A DNA stretch of 64,000 nucleotides from Streptomyces abyssomicinicus. GTDB lineage: Bacteria; Actinomycetota; Actinomycetes; Streptomycetales; Streptomycetaceae. A program made the translations under genes and the position numbers. Below are positions 16,642 through 25,887 of the stretch, piece by piece. Under the pieces are notes generated by a model that was not told the DNA's origin, did not search any database, and saw nothing but the letters and a program-made list of their open reading frames with translations. Each line of letters begins with the position of its first letter. Positions within the stretch are counted from its first letter, which is position 1. The DNA is taken from positions 124,001 to 188,000 of the forward strand of contig NZ_BBZI01000008.1 of assembly GCF_008974245.1 (NCBI RefSeq), read 5' to 3'.

Positions 16642-17892
16642 TCACTCGGCCACGGCGGGGCGTTCCGCGCCGGTGTGGCTGTCGACCTCCCGCCAGAAGC
16701 CCGCCCGGATGGCGTAGCGGTCGTGTTCGTCGATCTGGTCGTCCTTGTGCGCGAGGAGTCCGAAGCGGGCCGCGTAGCGCAGGAGTTCGCCGTCGACGCG
16801 GTGCGGGATGCGGGGGTACTCGGCGGAGAGCTTGTCCAGGCAGGAGGGGTCGGTGACGCGCTGGATCCAGCGGCGGGCGAAGACCTGGCCGACCTCGTAG
16901 GCGTCGCCGCCGACGCTGGTGATGTCCTCCTCGTGGTCGGCCCACCGCTGCTCGGCGCTGGTGAGCTGGGCGAGGGTGGGCAGGGTGGCCGCCTCGGCCG
17001 ACTCGGGGGGCGTGCCGGGGCGCTCGACCCAGCCCCGGTCGGAGGACCAGCGCAGGGTGGCGGTGGTCGTGGGCTGCGGGGCGGGCGCGGTGGCGGTCTG
17101 CGGGCCGGGGGCGCGCAGCGCGGCGAGGTCCTTGGGGGTGGGCACGCCCTTGGGCGCGGGCACCCGGTCGGGGCCGCCGTTCTCGCCGTTGCCGTTGACG
17201 CCGCCGTTGACGGAGGCGGTGTGGGCGGACTCGTGGGCGGGGGCCTGCCGGTCGCCCTGGGTGTGGGGGTCGCCGGGCGGGGCGGAGAGGATGGCGGCGA
17301 TCTCCGGGCGCGGTGCGGGCGGCGGCGGGCACGCTCCGGCGAGGTCGCGGGCGCGGACGGCCTGGGTGATCCAGGCCCGGTCGAGCACGCGGCGTTCGTC
17401 GGCCTCGGCGACCAGGTCCTCGGACTGGTTGTAGTTGTTGTCGGCGGCCTGCACGGCCCACAGGTGGACGGCGACGCCGTGCTCCTTGGCGGACATCATC
17501 CCGGGCAGCAGATCGCCGTCGCCGGTGACGAGCACGATGTCGGAACAGGCGCGGTTGCGGGCGAGTTCGGTGAGTTCGGCGTGCATGGCGGCGTCGACGC
17601 CCTTCTGCGCCCAGCGTCCGTCGGAGCGGGTGAGGGCGCCGAGGCGGACGGTGACCCGGGGCATCACCCGCAGCCGGCGGTGCTCGGGCTGCGGGACCCG
17701 GTCGGGGGCGCCGTCGAACCAGTAGATGCGCAGCAGGGGTTGCCGCGTGTCCGCCTCGGCGCGTTCCCGGAGGCCTTGGATGAGGGCGGCGTGGTCGACG
17801 GTGATGCGGGACCGCGAGGGCTCTCCGGCGAGGAGGCTGGCGGCGGCACCCAGCAGATATCCGGCGTCCACCAGGACGATGCAGCGGTCCAC
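16642..17892 (-). CDS. NYN domain-containing protein (PIN-like nuclease fold)
   Basis: A 416-aa protein with an N-terminal NYN/PIN-like domain: CIVLVDAGYLLGAA (~residues 4-17), the acidic QKGVDAAMHAELTELA, and IVLVTGDGDLLPGM, which supply the conserved metal-binding aspartates of RNases. A ~110-residue Pro/Ala/Asn-rich linker follows (NGGVNGNGENGG), then a conserved C-terminal domain with YEVGQVFARRWIQRV. GTG at 17892 was chosen: GAGGG lies 8 nt upstream and the homology starts there, although the frame is open further 5'. RNA cleavage is inferred from the fold. Confidence 0.85.
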   Translation of the reverse strand: MDRCIVLVDAGYLLGAAASLLAGEPSRSRITVDHAALIQGLRERAEADTRQPLLRIYWFDGAPDRVPQPEHRRLRVMPRVTVRLGALTRSDGRWAQKGVDAAMHAELTELARNRACSDIVLVTGDGDLLPGMMSAKEHGVAVHLWAVQAADNNYNQSEDLVAEADERRVLDRAWITQAVRARDLAGACPPPPAPRPEIAAILSAPPGDPHTQGDRQAPAHESAHTASVNGGVNGNGENGGPDRVPAPKGVPTPKDLAALRAPGPQTATAPAPQPTTTATLRWSSDRGWVERPGTPPESAEAATLPTLAQLTSAEQRWADHEEDITSVGGDAYEVGQVFARRWIQRVTDPSCLDKLSAEYPRIPHRVDGELLRYAARFGLLAHKDDQIDEHDRYAIRAGFWREVDSHTGAERPAVAE

Positions 17893-18137
17893 GCGGTCAC
17901 CCTCTTTCCTCTGTCCGGGGAGGTGTGCTTCGGGTTCGCTTCGAGTCTGCCCCAGCCCGGGGGTCCAGACGGCCCGAACTCGATCTTCGGCGTGGCGTTT
18001 GCCCGTCGGGAGCGGCCCGCGCCCCAACGACCATGTGACGCACGGTAGTCGTCCGACATGCGTGCGTGAGCGGCGTGTGTGAGTCTGAACTCGGCTCTGG
18101 CACACCGATCACGATCCCCCTCAGGAGGAAGATCACC

Positions 18138-18305
18138 ATGGCCAAGAACAAGAACACCCGCAAGCCCGCCCAGCGCGCCACGCAGTCCGACCGCCCGCAG
18201 CACCGTCCGGACGAGGCGGCGCAGCACCAGTCCACGGTCGCGCAGGTCCAGGGCAGCCCCGCGGACGTGGCGCGCAACAAGCAGCGCCGCTTCGGCCACA
18301 ACTGA
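18138..18305 (+). CDS. 55-aa basic, disordered small protein
   Basis: MAKNKNTRKPAQRATQSDRP at the N-terminus and ARNKQRRFGHN at the C-terminus, rich in Lys, Arg, Gln and Asn and without hydrophobic core. The strong ribosome site AGGAGGAA is 9 nt upstream of the ATG. Short proteins of this kind are conserved in Streptomyces next to the NYN gene, which is divergent here. Function unknown; nucleic acid binding is possible from the charge alone. Confidence 0.8.
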   Translation: MAKNKNTRKPAQRATQSDRPQHRPDEAAQHQSTVAQVQGSPADVARNKQRRFGHN

Positions 18306-18324
18306 CGCGCGCCGCGCCCGTAGG

Positions 18325-18368
18325 GGGCCTGCCCGAGTTCGCGGAAGCGAGCTCCGGGGCGGGCCCCT
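18325..18368. terminator. Bidirectional hairpin between the 55-aa gene and dnaE
   Basis: GGGGCCTGCCC (18325-18335) pairs with GGGCGGGCCCC (18358-18368), an 11-bp stem with one G-U pair. It lies between convergent ends and can serve both genes. Confidence 0.6.
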
Positions 18369-18422
18369 GGCGCGTTCCGGGGTGGCCGGCCGGTGGCCGG
18401 CCCGCGAGGCCGCCCCGCGAGG

Positions 18423-21400
18423 TCAGCCCGCGAGGCAGGACGGGCCGAGCAGGACCTTGAGGTCGCCGTAGAGGGCGGGGTCGGGCTTCACCCGGTGCCG
18501 GTCCAGGCGCAGCACCGTCGTCTTGCGCGGGCCCTGCAGCTTGATCCGTACCTCGCTGTCGCCCTTGTGGCTGGCGAGGATCTCCCCGAGGCGGGTCACC
18601 ATCGGCGGGGTGACCTTGAGCGCGGGGATGGTGAGGATCACGGGCGCGTTGGTCCCGGCGTTGGACAGGTCGGGGACCATCAGCTCCATCGCGACCAGCC
18701 GCGGTACGTCCTCCCGCTTGTCGAGCCGGCCCTTGACGAACACGACGGCGTCCTCGACGAGCTGGGTGGAGACCAGCTGGTAGGTGGCGGGGAAGAACAT
18801 GCAGTCGATGGAGCCGGCCAGGTCCTCGACGGTGGCGATGGCCCAGGCGTTGCCCTGCTTGGTCATCTTGCGCTGGATGCCGGAGATGATGCCGCCGATG
18901 GTGACGACCGCGCCGTCCCCGTAGTCGCCGCCGGTGAGCTGGGCGATGCCCGCGTCCGCCTTGTCGGAGAGGACGTTCTCCAGGCCGAAGAGCGGGTGGT
19001 CGGAGACGTAGAGGCCGAGCATCTCCCGTTCCTGGGCGAGCAGGTAGGTCTTGTCCCACTCGTCGGTGGAGAACTCGACGTCCAGGCCGAAGCCCGGCTC
19101 GTCGGCGCCCTCGTCGCCCATGCCGCCGAAGAGGTCGAACTGCCCCTCGGCCTCCTTGCGCTTGACCTGGACCACGTTGTCGATCATCGGCTCGTACTGG
19201 GCGATCAAGCCCTTGCGGGTGTGCCCGAGGGAGTCGAAGGCGCCGGCTTTGATCAGCGACTCGGTGGTGCGCTTGTTGCAGACCACGGCCTCGACCTTGT
19301 CGAGGTAGTCGGGGAAGGAGGAGAACTTGCCCTTGCCCTTGCGGGTGCGGATGACCGAGTCGACGACGTTGGAGCCGACGTTGCGGACCGCGGAGAGGCC
19401 GAAGAGGATCACGTCGTCGCCCTGGGCGGCGAAGTTGGGCTCGGACTCGTTGACGTTCGGCGGGAGCACCTTGATGCCCATGCGGCGGCACTCGTTGAGG
19501 TAGACCGCCGACTTGTCCTTGTCGTCCTTGACCGAGGTGAGCAGGCCCGCCATGTACTCGGCGGGGTGGTTGGCCTTGAGGTAGGCGGTCCAGTAGGAGA
19601 CCAGGCCGTAGGCGGCGGAGTGCGCCTTGTTGAAGGCGTAGCCGGCGAACGGGACCAGGACGTCCCAGAGCGCCTGGATGGCTTCGTCGCTGTAGTTGTT
19701 CTTGCGGGCGCCGGCCTGGAAGATGGTGAAGTTCTTGGCCAGTTCGTCGGGCTTCTTCTTGCCCATCACGCGGCGGAGGATGTCGGCCTCGCCGAGCGAG
19801 TAGCCGGCGATGATCTGGGCGGCCTTCTGCACCTGCTCCTGGTACACGATCAGGCCGTAGGTGACGCTCAGCACCTCCTTGAGCGGCTCCTCCAGCTCCG
19901 GGTGGATCGGCGTGATCTCCTGCTGGCCGTTCTTGCGCAGCGCGTAGTTGATGTGCGAGTTCATGCCCATCGGGCCCGGCCGGTACAGGGCCGAGACGGC
20001 GGAGATGTCCTCGAAGTTGTCGGGCTTCATCATGCGCAGCAGGGAGCGCATGGGGCCGCCGTCGAACTGGAAGACGCCGAGGGTGTCTCCCCGCTGGAGG
20101 AGTTCGAAGGTGGTGGGGTCGTCGAGCGGGAGGCCCAGGAGATCGATGTCGATCCCCTTGTTGGCCTTCACCATCTTGACGGCGTCGTCCATGATCGTCA
20201 GGTTGCGGAGACCCAGGAAGTCCATCTTCAGCAGGCCGAGCGACTCGCAGCTCGGGTAGTCCCACTGCGTGATGGTGACGCCGTCGGTGTGCCGGACCCA
20301 GACCGGGACGTGGTCGGTGATGGTCTCGCTGGACATGATGACGCCGGCGGCGTGCACGCCCATCTGCCGGACCAGGCCCTCGACGCCCTTGGCGGTGTCG
20401 ATGACCTTCTTGACGTCCGGCTCGTTCTCGTACATCCCGCGGATCTCGCCGGCCTCCGAGTACCGGGGGTGCTTCGGGTCGGTGATGCCGGAGAGCGGGA
20501 TGCCCTTGCCGAGGACGTCGGCGGGCATCGCCTTGGTGAGGCGGTCGCCCATCGCGTACGGGTAACCGAGGACGCGGGCGGAGTCCTTGATGGCGTTCTT
20601 GGCCTTGATGGTGCCGTAGGTGCCGATCATGGCGACCTTGTCGGCGCCGTACTTCTCGGTGACGTACCGGATCACCTCGACGCGCCTGCGCTCGTCGAAG
20701 TCGATGTCGACATCGGGCATGGAGACGCGCTCGGGGTTGAGGAAGCGCTCGAAGATCAGGCCGTGCGGGATGGGGTCGAGGTCGGTGATGCCCATCGCGT
20801 AGGCGACGATCGAGCCGGCGGCGGAGCCTCGGCCGGGGCCGACCGCGATGCCGTTGCTCTTGGCCCAGTTGATGAAGTCGGCGACGACGAGGAAGTAGCC
20901 CGGGAACCCCATCTGGATGATGACGTTCATCTCGTAGTCGGCCTGCGCCTGCCGGTCCTCGGGGATGCCGCCCGGGTAGCGGCGCTCCATGCCGCGGCGG
21001 ACCTCCTCCTGGAACCAGGTGATCTCGGTGTAGCCCTCCGGGATGTCGAACTTCGGCATCAGGTCGCGCTTCTCGAACATCCCGGTGGTGTCGATCTGCT
21101 CGGCGACCAGGAGGGTGTTGCGGCAGCCCTCCTGCCAGGCGTCGGAGGAGTCGATGGCGTACATCTCGTCCGTCGACTTCAGGTAGTAGCCGGTGCCGTC
21201 GAACCGGAAGCGGTCGGGGTCGGAGAGGTTCTTGCCGGTCTGGATGCACAGCAGCGCGTCGTGGGCGGTGGCCTCGTGCGCGTAGGTGTAGTGCGAGTCG
21301 TTGGTGACCAGCGGCGGGATGCCGAGCTTCTTGCCGATCTCCAGCAGGCCTTCGCGGACCCGGTGCTCGATGTCGATGCCGTGGTCCATCAGTTCCAGGA

Positions 21401-21962
21401 AGTACCGGTCCTTGCCGAAGATGTCCTGGTAGTCGGCGGCCGCCTTCACCGCCTCGTCGAACTGGCCGAGGCGCAGGCGGGTCTGGACCTCGCCGGAGGG
21501 GCAGCCGGTGGAGGCGATCAGGCCCTCGGACCACTGGGAGATGGTCTCCTTGTCCATCCGGGGCCACTTCTGCAGCCAGCCCTCGGCGTAGGCGTCGGAG
21601 GAGAGCCGGAAGAGGTTGTGCAGCCCGGTGGCGTTCGCCGCCCAGATGGTCTTGTGGGTGTAACCGCCGGAACCGGAGACGTCGTCGCGCTTCTGGTGCG
21701 GCTGGCCCCACTGGATCTTGCGCTTGTTGCGCCGCGACTCGGGGGCGACGTAGGCCTCGATGCCGATGATCGGCGTGATCCCGGACTTCTTCGCGGTGTG
21801 GAAGAAGTCGTACGCGCCGTGCAGGTTGCCGTGGTCGGACATGGCGATGTGCGTCATGCCCATCTCGTTGCACGCGTTGAACATGTCCTTGAGCCGCGCG
21901 GCACCGTCCAGCAGCGAGTACTGGGTGTGGACGTGCAGGTGCGTGAAGGGCGGCTTGGACAC
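18423..21962 (-). CDS. dnaE: DNA polymerase III alpha subunit
   Basis: Replicative polymerase catalytic subunit, 1179 aa. The N-terminal PHP domain opens THLHVHTQYSLLDG (His8, His10, His12). The polymerase palm has the catalytic aspartates in MPDVDIDFDERRR (Asp417, Asp419, Asp421). Helix-hairpin-helix and OB-fold regions follow, with VTIGGIISGIQRKMTKQGN and the C-terminal RLDRHRVKPDPAL. It is DnaE1-sized and lacks the features of the mutagenic DnaE2. The GTG start has AGGAGG 8 nt upstream. Transcribed alone, divergent from the gene at 22141. Confidence 0.97.
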   Translation of the reverse strand: MSKPPFTHLHVHTQYSLLDGAARLKDMFNACNEMGMTHIAMSDHGNLHGAYDFFHTAKKSGITPIIGIEAYVAPESRRNKRKIQWGQPHQKRDDVSGSGGYTHKTIWAANATGLHNLFRLSSDAYAEGWLQKWPRMDKETISQWSEGLIASTGCPSGEVQTRLRLGQFDEAVKAAADYQDIFGKDRYFLELMDHGIDIEHRVREGLLEIGKKLGIPPLVTNDSHYTYAHEATAHDALLCIQTGKNLSDPDRFRFDGTGYYLKSTDEMYAIDSSDAWQEGCRNTLLVAEQIDTTGMFEKRDLMPKFDIPEGYTEITWFQEEVRRGMERRYPGGIPEDRQAQADYEMNVIIQMGFPGYFLVVADFINWAKSNGIAVGPGRGSAAGSIVAYAMGITDLDPIPHGLIFERFLNPERVSMPDVDIDFDERRRVEVIRYVTEKYGADKVAMIGTYGTIKAKNAIKDSARVLGYPYAMGDRLTKAMPADVLGKGIPLSGITDPKHPRYSEAGEIRGMYENEPDVKKVIDTAKGVEGLVRQMGVHAAGVIMSSETITDHVPVWVRHTDGVTITQWDYPSCESLGLLKMDFLGLRNLTIMDDAVKMVKANKGIDIDLLGLPLDDPTTFELLQRGDTLGVFQFDGGPMRSLLRMMKPDNFEDISAVSALYRPGPMGMNSHINYALRKNGQQEITPIHPELEEPLKEVLSVTYGLIVYQEQVQKAAQIIAGYSLGEADILRRVMGKKKPDELAKNFTIFQAGARKNNYSDEAIQALWDVLVPFAGYAFNKAHSAAYGLVSYWTAYLKANHPAEYMAGLLTSVKDDKDKSAVYLNECRRMGIKVLPPNVNESEPNFAAQGDDVILFGLSAVRNVGSNVVDSVIRTRKGKGKFSSFPDYLDKVEAVVCNKRTTESLIKAGAFDSLGHTRKGLIAQYEPMIDNVVQVKRKEAEGQFDLFGGMGDEGADEPGFGLDVEFSTDEWDKTYLLAQEREMLGLYVSDHPLFGLENVLSDKADAGIAQLTGGDYGDGAVVTIGGIISGIQRKMTKQGNAWAIATVEDLAGSIDCMFFPATYQLVSTQLVEDAVVFVKGRLDKREDVPRLVAMELMVPDLSNAGTNAPVILTIPALKVTPPMVTRLGEILASHKGDSEVRIKLQGPRKTTVLRLDRHRVKPDPALYGDLKVLLGPSCLAG

Positions 21963-22140
21963 GGGTGGGGCCTCCTGGGAAACACGGGGCGGGGGGTGCG
22001 CGTGGTCCGGGTTGTCGGTCTCGAAGTCTATGCCCCCGGGCCGACAAGCCGGGGCATCGGGAACCTTCCCGGCCGGGTGGGGTGGCCGCCGTCACCTTTT
22101 ACCAGGTCTTTAACCTCGGGCGTGCCAGACTCTCCGCGAG

Positions 22141-22824
22141 ATGGACATGTCCGGGACCCCCCTCAGAGCCGCGCGCGCGGTGCTCTTCACGGCACTGGCC
22201 GTGACCGTAGGCACCGCGTCCCACGTGCTGCTCTCGGGCGCGCCGCTCCCGGTGTCCACGGTGGCCGCGGTCTGCGCCGTCGTCTTCGTGACGGCGTACG
22301 CGCTGGCCGGGCGGGAGCGCCGTTTCGGCCCGATCGCCGCCCTCCTGGTCCCGCTGGAACTCGCCGCCGACACGGTCTTCACCGCCGGCCAGCACGCCTG
22401 CTACGGCGCGGCCGGCGGCCCGGTGACCGGCCCCCTGCACTCCGTCGGCCTGGACCTGCTCTGCGGCGGGACGCCGGTGGGCGGCCCCCTCGCGCGGGCG
22501 GCCGCCCCGGAGGGCGCCGCCGCGCTGCTCTCCGAGAGCGGCCCGGGCGCGGCCTGGGCACTGCTCGCCTGCCACGTCGGGGTGGGGCTGCTGGCCGCCG
22601 CCTGGCTGAGCCGCGGCGAGCAGGCGCTGGCCCAGGTGCTGCGCGCCGTCGCCGCCACCACCTTCCGCCCGCTGCTGGTGGCGTTCGCCACCGTCTCAGC
22701 GCGGGCCGTCCCGGTCCTGCGGACCGCCGCCGGCGCCGCTCCGGCCGCCGCGCCGCGGATGCGGTACCTGGTGCGCTCCCTGGGGCTGCGCGGGCCGCCC
22801 GCCCTCCTCTCCGCCGCGGTCTGA
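22141..22824 (+). CDS. Integral membrane protein, unknown
   Basis: A 227-aa protein with about four hydrophobic helices in the first 165 residues (AVLFTALAVTVGTASHVLLSG, VSTVAAVCAVVFVTAYALAG, RFGPIAALLVPLELAADTVF and ALLACHVGVGLLAAAWLSRGEQAL). Two Cys lie in the loop between helices 3 and 4 (QHACYGAA and LDLLCGG). The C-terminal 60 residues are Ala/Arg-rich and probably cytoplasmic. It sits directly upstream of the DsbA-like gene, a pairing that hints at an envelope redox role, but that is speculation. Confidence 0.68.
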   Translation: MDMSGTPLRAARAVLFTALAVTVGTASHVLLSGAPLPVSTVAAVCAVVFVTAYALAGRERRFGPIAALLVPLELAADTVFTAGQHACYGAAGGPVTGPLHSVGLDLLCGGTPVGGPLARAAAPEGAAALLSESGPGAAWALLACHVGVGLLAAAWLSRGEQALAQVLRAVAATTFRPLLVAFATVSARAVPVLRTAAGAAPAAAPRMRYLVRSLGLRGPPALLSAAV

Positions 22825-22965
22825 CCCGCCCCGCGGCCGGGGCCCGCCGACGGCGGCCCCGTCACGTCCCCGGGCACCACCGCGCCCGCGACGCCTCCGC
22901 GGCGTCCGCGCGTGCGCGTCGACTTCCCGTACTTCCTTTCCTTCACGACTTCTTCTGGAGAACCC

Positions 22966-23778
22966 ATGAGCCAGCGCAACTCCCAGGCCGCCAAGACCGC
23001 CGCCCGCGAGCGGCTGCGCCAGGAGCGCGAGCGCGACGCCAAGCGCGCCAAGGCCCGGCGTCAGGTCGTCGTCGCCGTGTCCGTCGTGGCCGGCCTCGCG
23101 ATAGCCGGCGGCGTCGCCTACGGCATCGTCCAGGCCAACAAGCCCTCCGCGTGGGAGGCCGCCAAGGACGCCAAGCTGGTGGCGCCCGCCAACACCAGCG
23201 GCAAGAACGGCCTCGACGTGATCATCGGCAAGGCCGAGGCCAAGAAGACGCTGGAGGTCTACGAGGACCCGCGCTGCCCCGTCTGCGCCTCCTTCGAGCA
23301 GACCGTCGGCGAGGCGGTCAAGAAGGGCATGGACGACGGCCGGTACAAGCTGCAGTTCGTCGGCGCCAGCTTCCTCGACGACCGCCTGACCGGCACGGGC
23401 TCGAAGAACGCGCTGAGCGCGCTGGGCGCCGCCCTGGACGTCAGCCCGGAGGCGTTCCTCGACTTCAAGGCCGCGCTGTACTCCGCCGAGTTCCACCCGG
23501 AGGAGTCCGCCGACAAGCTGGCCGACGACGCGTACCTGATCAAGATCGCCAACTCGGTGGACGCCCTGAAGGGCAACAAGGACTTCGAGAAGGACGTCAA
23601 GGACGGCACCTTCGACAAGTGGGCGCTGGAGATGTCGGAGAAGTTCAGCAACTCCGAGGGCGTCGAGGGCACCCCGACCCTCAAGATGGACGGCAAGGTC
23701 GTCACCAGCGCCAACGGCGGCGCGCCGATGACGGTCGAGGAGTTCGAGGCGGCCGTCGGCACCGCGCTGAAGGGCTGA
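22966..23778 (+). CDS. Membrane-anchored DsbA-like thioredoxin-fold protein
   Basis: A 270-aa oxidoreductase for extracytoplasmic proteins. A highly charged N-terminus (~residues 1-33) precedes one membrane anchor (VVVAVSVVAGLAIAGGVAYGIV, ~34-55). The thioredoxin-fold domain carries the active site Cys104-Pro-Val-Cys107 in EDPRCPVCASF and the cis-Pro loop VEGTPTLKMDGKVV. The ATG has GGAG 5 nt upstream; the open frame extends further 5' without a ribosome site. It is followed by a strong terminator. Confidence 0.92.
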   Translation: MSQRNSQAAKTAARERLRQERERDAKRAKARRQVVVAVSVVAGLAIAGGVAYGIVQANKPSAWEAAKDAKLVAPANTSGKNGLDVIIGKAEAKKTLEVYEDPRCPVCASFEQTVGEAVKKGMDDGRYKLQFVGASFLDDRLTGTGSKNALSALGAALDVSPEAFLDFKAALYSAEFHPEESADKLADDAYLIKIANSVDALKGNKDFEKDVKDGTFDKWALEMSEKFSNSEGVEGTPTLKMDGKVVTSANGGAPMTVEEFEAAVGTALKG

Positions 23779-23816
23779 TCCGGCCCGGCCTCGGGCCGGT
23801 GGCCGAATAACGGCCG

Positions 23817-23852
23817 AAGAGCGGGCGAACTCTTGTGAGTTCGCTCGCTCTT
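23817..23852 (+). terminator. Strong rho-independent-type hairpin after dsbA-like gene
   Basis: A 16-nt left arm (23817-23832) pairs with 23837-23852 at 15 of 16 positions around a TTGT loop; the right arm itself ends CTCTT. It lies 29 bp before the phoD start, so it also covers that promoter region. Confidence 0.7.
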
Positions 23853-23880
23853 ACATGTACGCGTCAGTAGCCTCCGGCCC

Positions 23881-25557
23881 ATGAGCCGACACAGACCGCA
23901 CGCCGACGCCTCCGCCCCCGCCACCTCCGCCCCCGCCACCTCTCCCGCCCCCAGCCGCCGCACGGTGGTCAAGGCCGCCGCGGCCGGCGCCGCGCTGGCC
24001 GCACCGCTCGCCTCCGCCCTGCCGGCCCGGGCGGCCACCGCCGCACCCGCCTTCCTGCACGGCGTGGCCTCCGGCGACCCGCTGCCCGACGGCGTCCTGC
24101 TGTGGACCCGGGTCACCCCCGCCCCCGAGGCGACGCCCGGTTCCGGGGTGGGGCCGGACACCCCGGTCGAGTGGGTGATCGCCACCGACCGAGCCCTGAC
24201 CGGCGTGGTGGCCCGCGGCACGGTCACGGCGAGGGCGGCCTCCGACCACACCGTCAAGGCCGACGTGCGCGGCCTGCGCCCGGGCACCGACTACTTCTTC
24301 CGCTTCACCGCCGGCTCGGTGCACTCCCCCGTGGCGCGCACCCGCACCGCGCCCTCCGCCGACGCCTCGGTGGCCGGACTGCGGTTCGGGGTGGTCTCCT
24401 GCGCCAACTACGAGGCCGGTTACTTCTCGCCGTACCGCCACCTCGCCGCCCGCGGCGACCTGGACGCCTGGCTGCACCTGGGCGACTACATCTACGAGTA
24501 CGCCAGCGGCGGTTACGCCTACGGCGGGGTGGTCCGCACCTACCAGCCCGAGCACGAGGTCCTCACCCTCGCCGACTACCGGATGCGCCACGCCCGGTAC
24601 AAGACGGACCAGGACCTCCAGGCCCTGCACGCCACCGCCCCGTGCGTCGCGATCTGGGACGACCACGAGATCGCCAACGACACCTGGTCCGGCGGCGCCG
24701 AGAACCACACCGAGGGCGCCGAGGGGACCTGGACGGCACGTCAGGCGGCCGCCAAGCAGGCCTACTTCGAGTGGATGCCGGTCCGCCCCGCGATCGCCGG
24801 GACCACCTACCGCCGGCTGCGCTTCGGCAGGCTCGCCGACCTCTCCCTGCTGGACCTGCGCAGCTTCCGCTCCCAGCAGGTCTCCTCGGCGGGCGGCGCG
24901 GTGGACGACCCGGACCGCACCCTCACCGGCCGCGCCCAGATGGACTGGCTGAAATCCGGCCTCTCCGCCTCGGACACCACCTGGCGGCTGGTCGGCAACT
25001 CCGTGATGATCGCGCCGTTCTCGGTGGCCCAGCTCCCGGCGTTCGTCCGCGAGCCCCTGGGCGAGCTGCTCGGCCTGCCGGACCTGGCGATCAGCGTCGA
25101 CCAGTGGGACGGGTACACCGACGACCGCAAGGAGCTCATCTCCCACCTGCGGTCCCATTCCATCCGCAACACGGTCTTCCTGACCGGCGACGTCCACATG
25201 GCCTTCGCCACCGACGTGCCCGTCAACGCGACGACGTACCCGCTGACCGCCTCGGCGGCGACCGAGTTCGTCGTCACCTCGGTGACGTCGGACAACCTCG
25301 ACGACTACGTGGGCGTGGCCGAGGGCACCATCACGGCGGTCGCCGAACCGGTCATCAAGACCATGAACCGGCACATCAAGTTCGTCGACACCGACCAGCA
25401 CGGCTACGGCGTGTTCTCGCTGACGCCGGAGCGGGCGCAGATGGACTACTACCGGATCTCGGACCGCGCCGACCCGGCCGCCTCCTCCCACTGGGTCCGC
25501 TCCTACCGCACCCTCAGCGGGACGCAGAAGACCGAGCGCACCTACGACCCCGTGTAA
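23881..25557 (+). CDS. phoD: Secreted alkaline phosphatase D
   Basis: A 558-aa PhoD-family phosphodiesterase/phosphatase exported by the Tat route: SRRTVVK at residues 25-31, then an Ala-rich hydrophobic stretch and a likely cut after LPARA. An N-terminal fibronectin-like PhoD_N domain (GVASGDPLPDGVLLWTRV) precedes the metallophosphatase core: HLGDYIYEYASGG, AIWDDHEIANDTWSGGAENH and FLTGDVHMAF. These supply ligands of the Fe/Ca centre. In Streptomyces such genes respond to phosphate through PhoP. A PHO box is not obvious in the 100 bp upstream. Confidence 0.93.
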   Translation: MSRHRPHADASAPATSAPATSPAPSRRTVVKAAAAGAALAAPLASALPARAATAAPAFLHGVASGDPLPDGVLLWTRVTPAPEATPGSGVGPDTPVEWVIATDRALTGVVARGTVTARAASDHTVKADVRGLRPGTDYFFRFTAGSVHSPVARTRTAPSADASVAGLRFGVVSCANYEAGYFSPYRHLAARGDLDAWLHLGDYIYEYASGGYAYGGVVRTYQPEHEVLTLADYRMRHARYKTDQDLQALHATAPCVAIWDDHEIANDTWSGGAENHTEGAEGTWTARQAAAKQAYFEWMPVRPAIAGTTYRRLRFGRLADLSLLDLRSFRSQQVSSAGGAVDDPDRTLTGRAQMDWLKSGLSASDTTWRLVGNSVMIAPFSVAQLPAFVREPLGELLGLPDLAISVDQWDGYTDDRKELISHLRSHSIRNTVFLTGDVHMAFATDVPVNATTYPLTASAATEFVVTSVTSDNLDDYVGVAEGTITAVAEPVIKTMNRHIKFVDTDQHGYGVFSLTPERAQMDYYRISDRADPAASSHWVRSYRTLSGTQKTERTYDPV

Positions 25558-25887
25558 CACGCAACGCGCGTCGACTACAGGGGCGATTCTCAGCCACTCC
25601 GGTGGCCCCAGCTCCTCATGAAGGGCCGATGGCGCGCGTCTTCGGCCGGTGTTTCGCCCCCGAACGAATGCGGACACTCCGGCCGTCCGCGACCACGCCG
25701 CGTCACGCCGCCGTCCCGTCCCGACGGGGCGGCGGCGCCTGAGCGCTTCCGATTGCCCCGGTCTGCACCCCACGTGATCAGGCCGGATCCGCACTCCTGA
25801 CGATTGGGCATGTCCACGTAATGTCCGGGCGGCGGCCAGGAAAGACCCCTGCGCGCCGCGTCTGCCCCGCTCGAGCAAGGAGCTCAC
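25558..25887. other. 330-bp intergenic region, phoD to metalloprotease
   Basis: No convincing gene. It holds an imperfect hairpin (25706-25737, CGCCGCCG... pairing with ...CGGCGGCG around a second CCCGTC/GACGGG stem), likely the phoD terminator. At the right end is a good ribosome site, AAGGAG, 6 nt before the protease ATG. The promoter of the protease gene must lie here, but I could not fix its boxes. Confidence 0.5.

Noticed and set aside
18133..23810. Very long open frames opposite to and overlapping dnaE (1320 aa and 1805 aa)
   Set aside because: Out-of-frame mirrors of dnaE with repetitive Arg/Gly/Val composition; dnaE itself is unmistakable.
24102..25742. 546-aa open frame overlapping phoD in another frame
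   Set aside because: Arg/Pro/Gly shadow composition; phoD shows a Tat signal and metal-binding motifs in its own frame.
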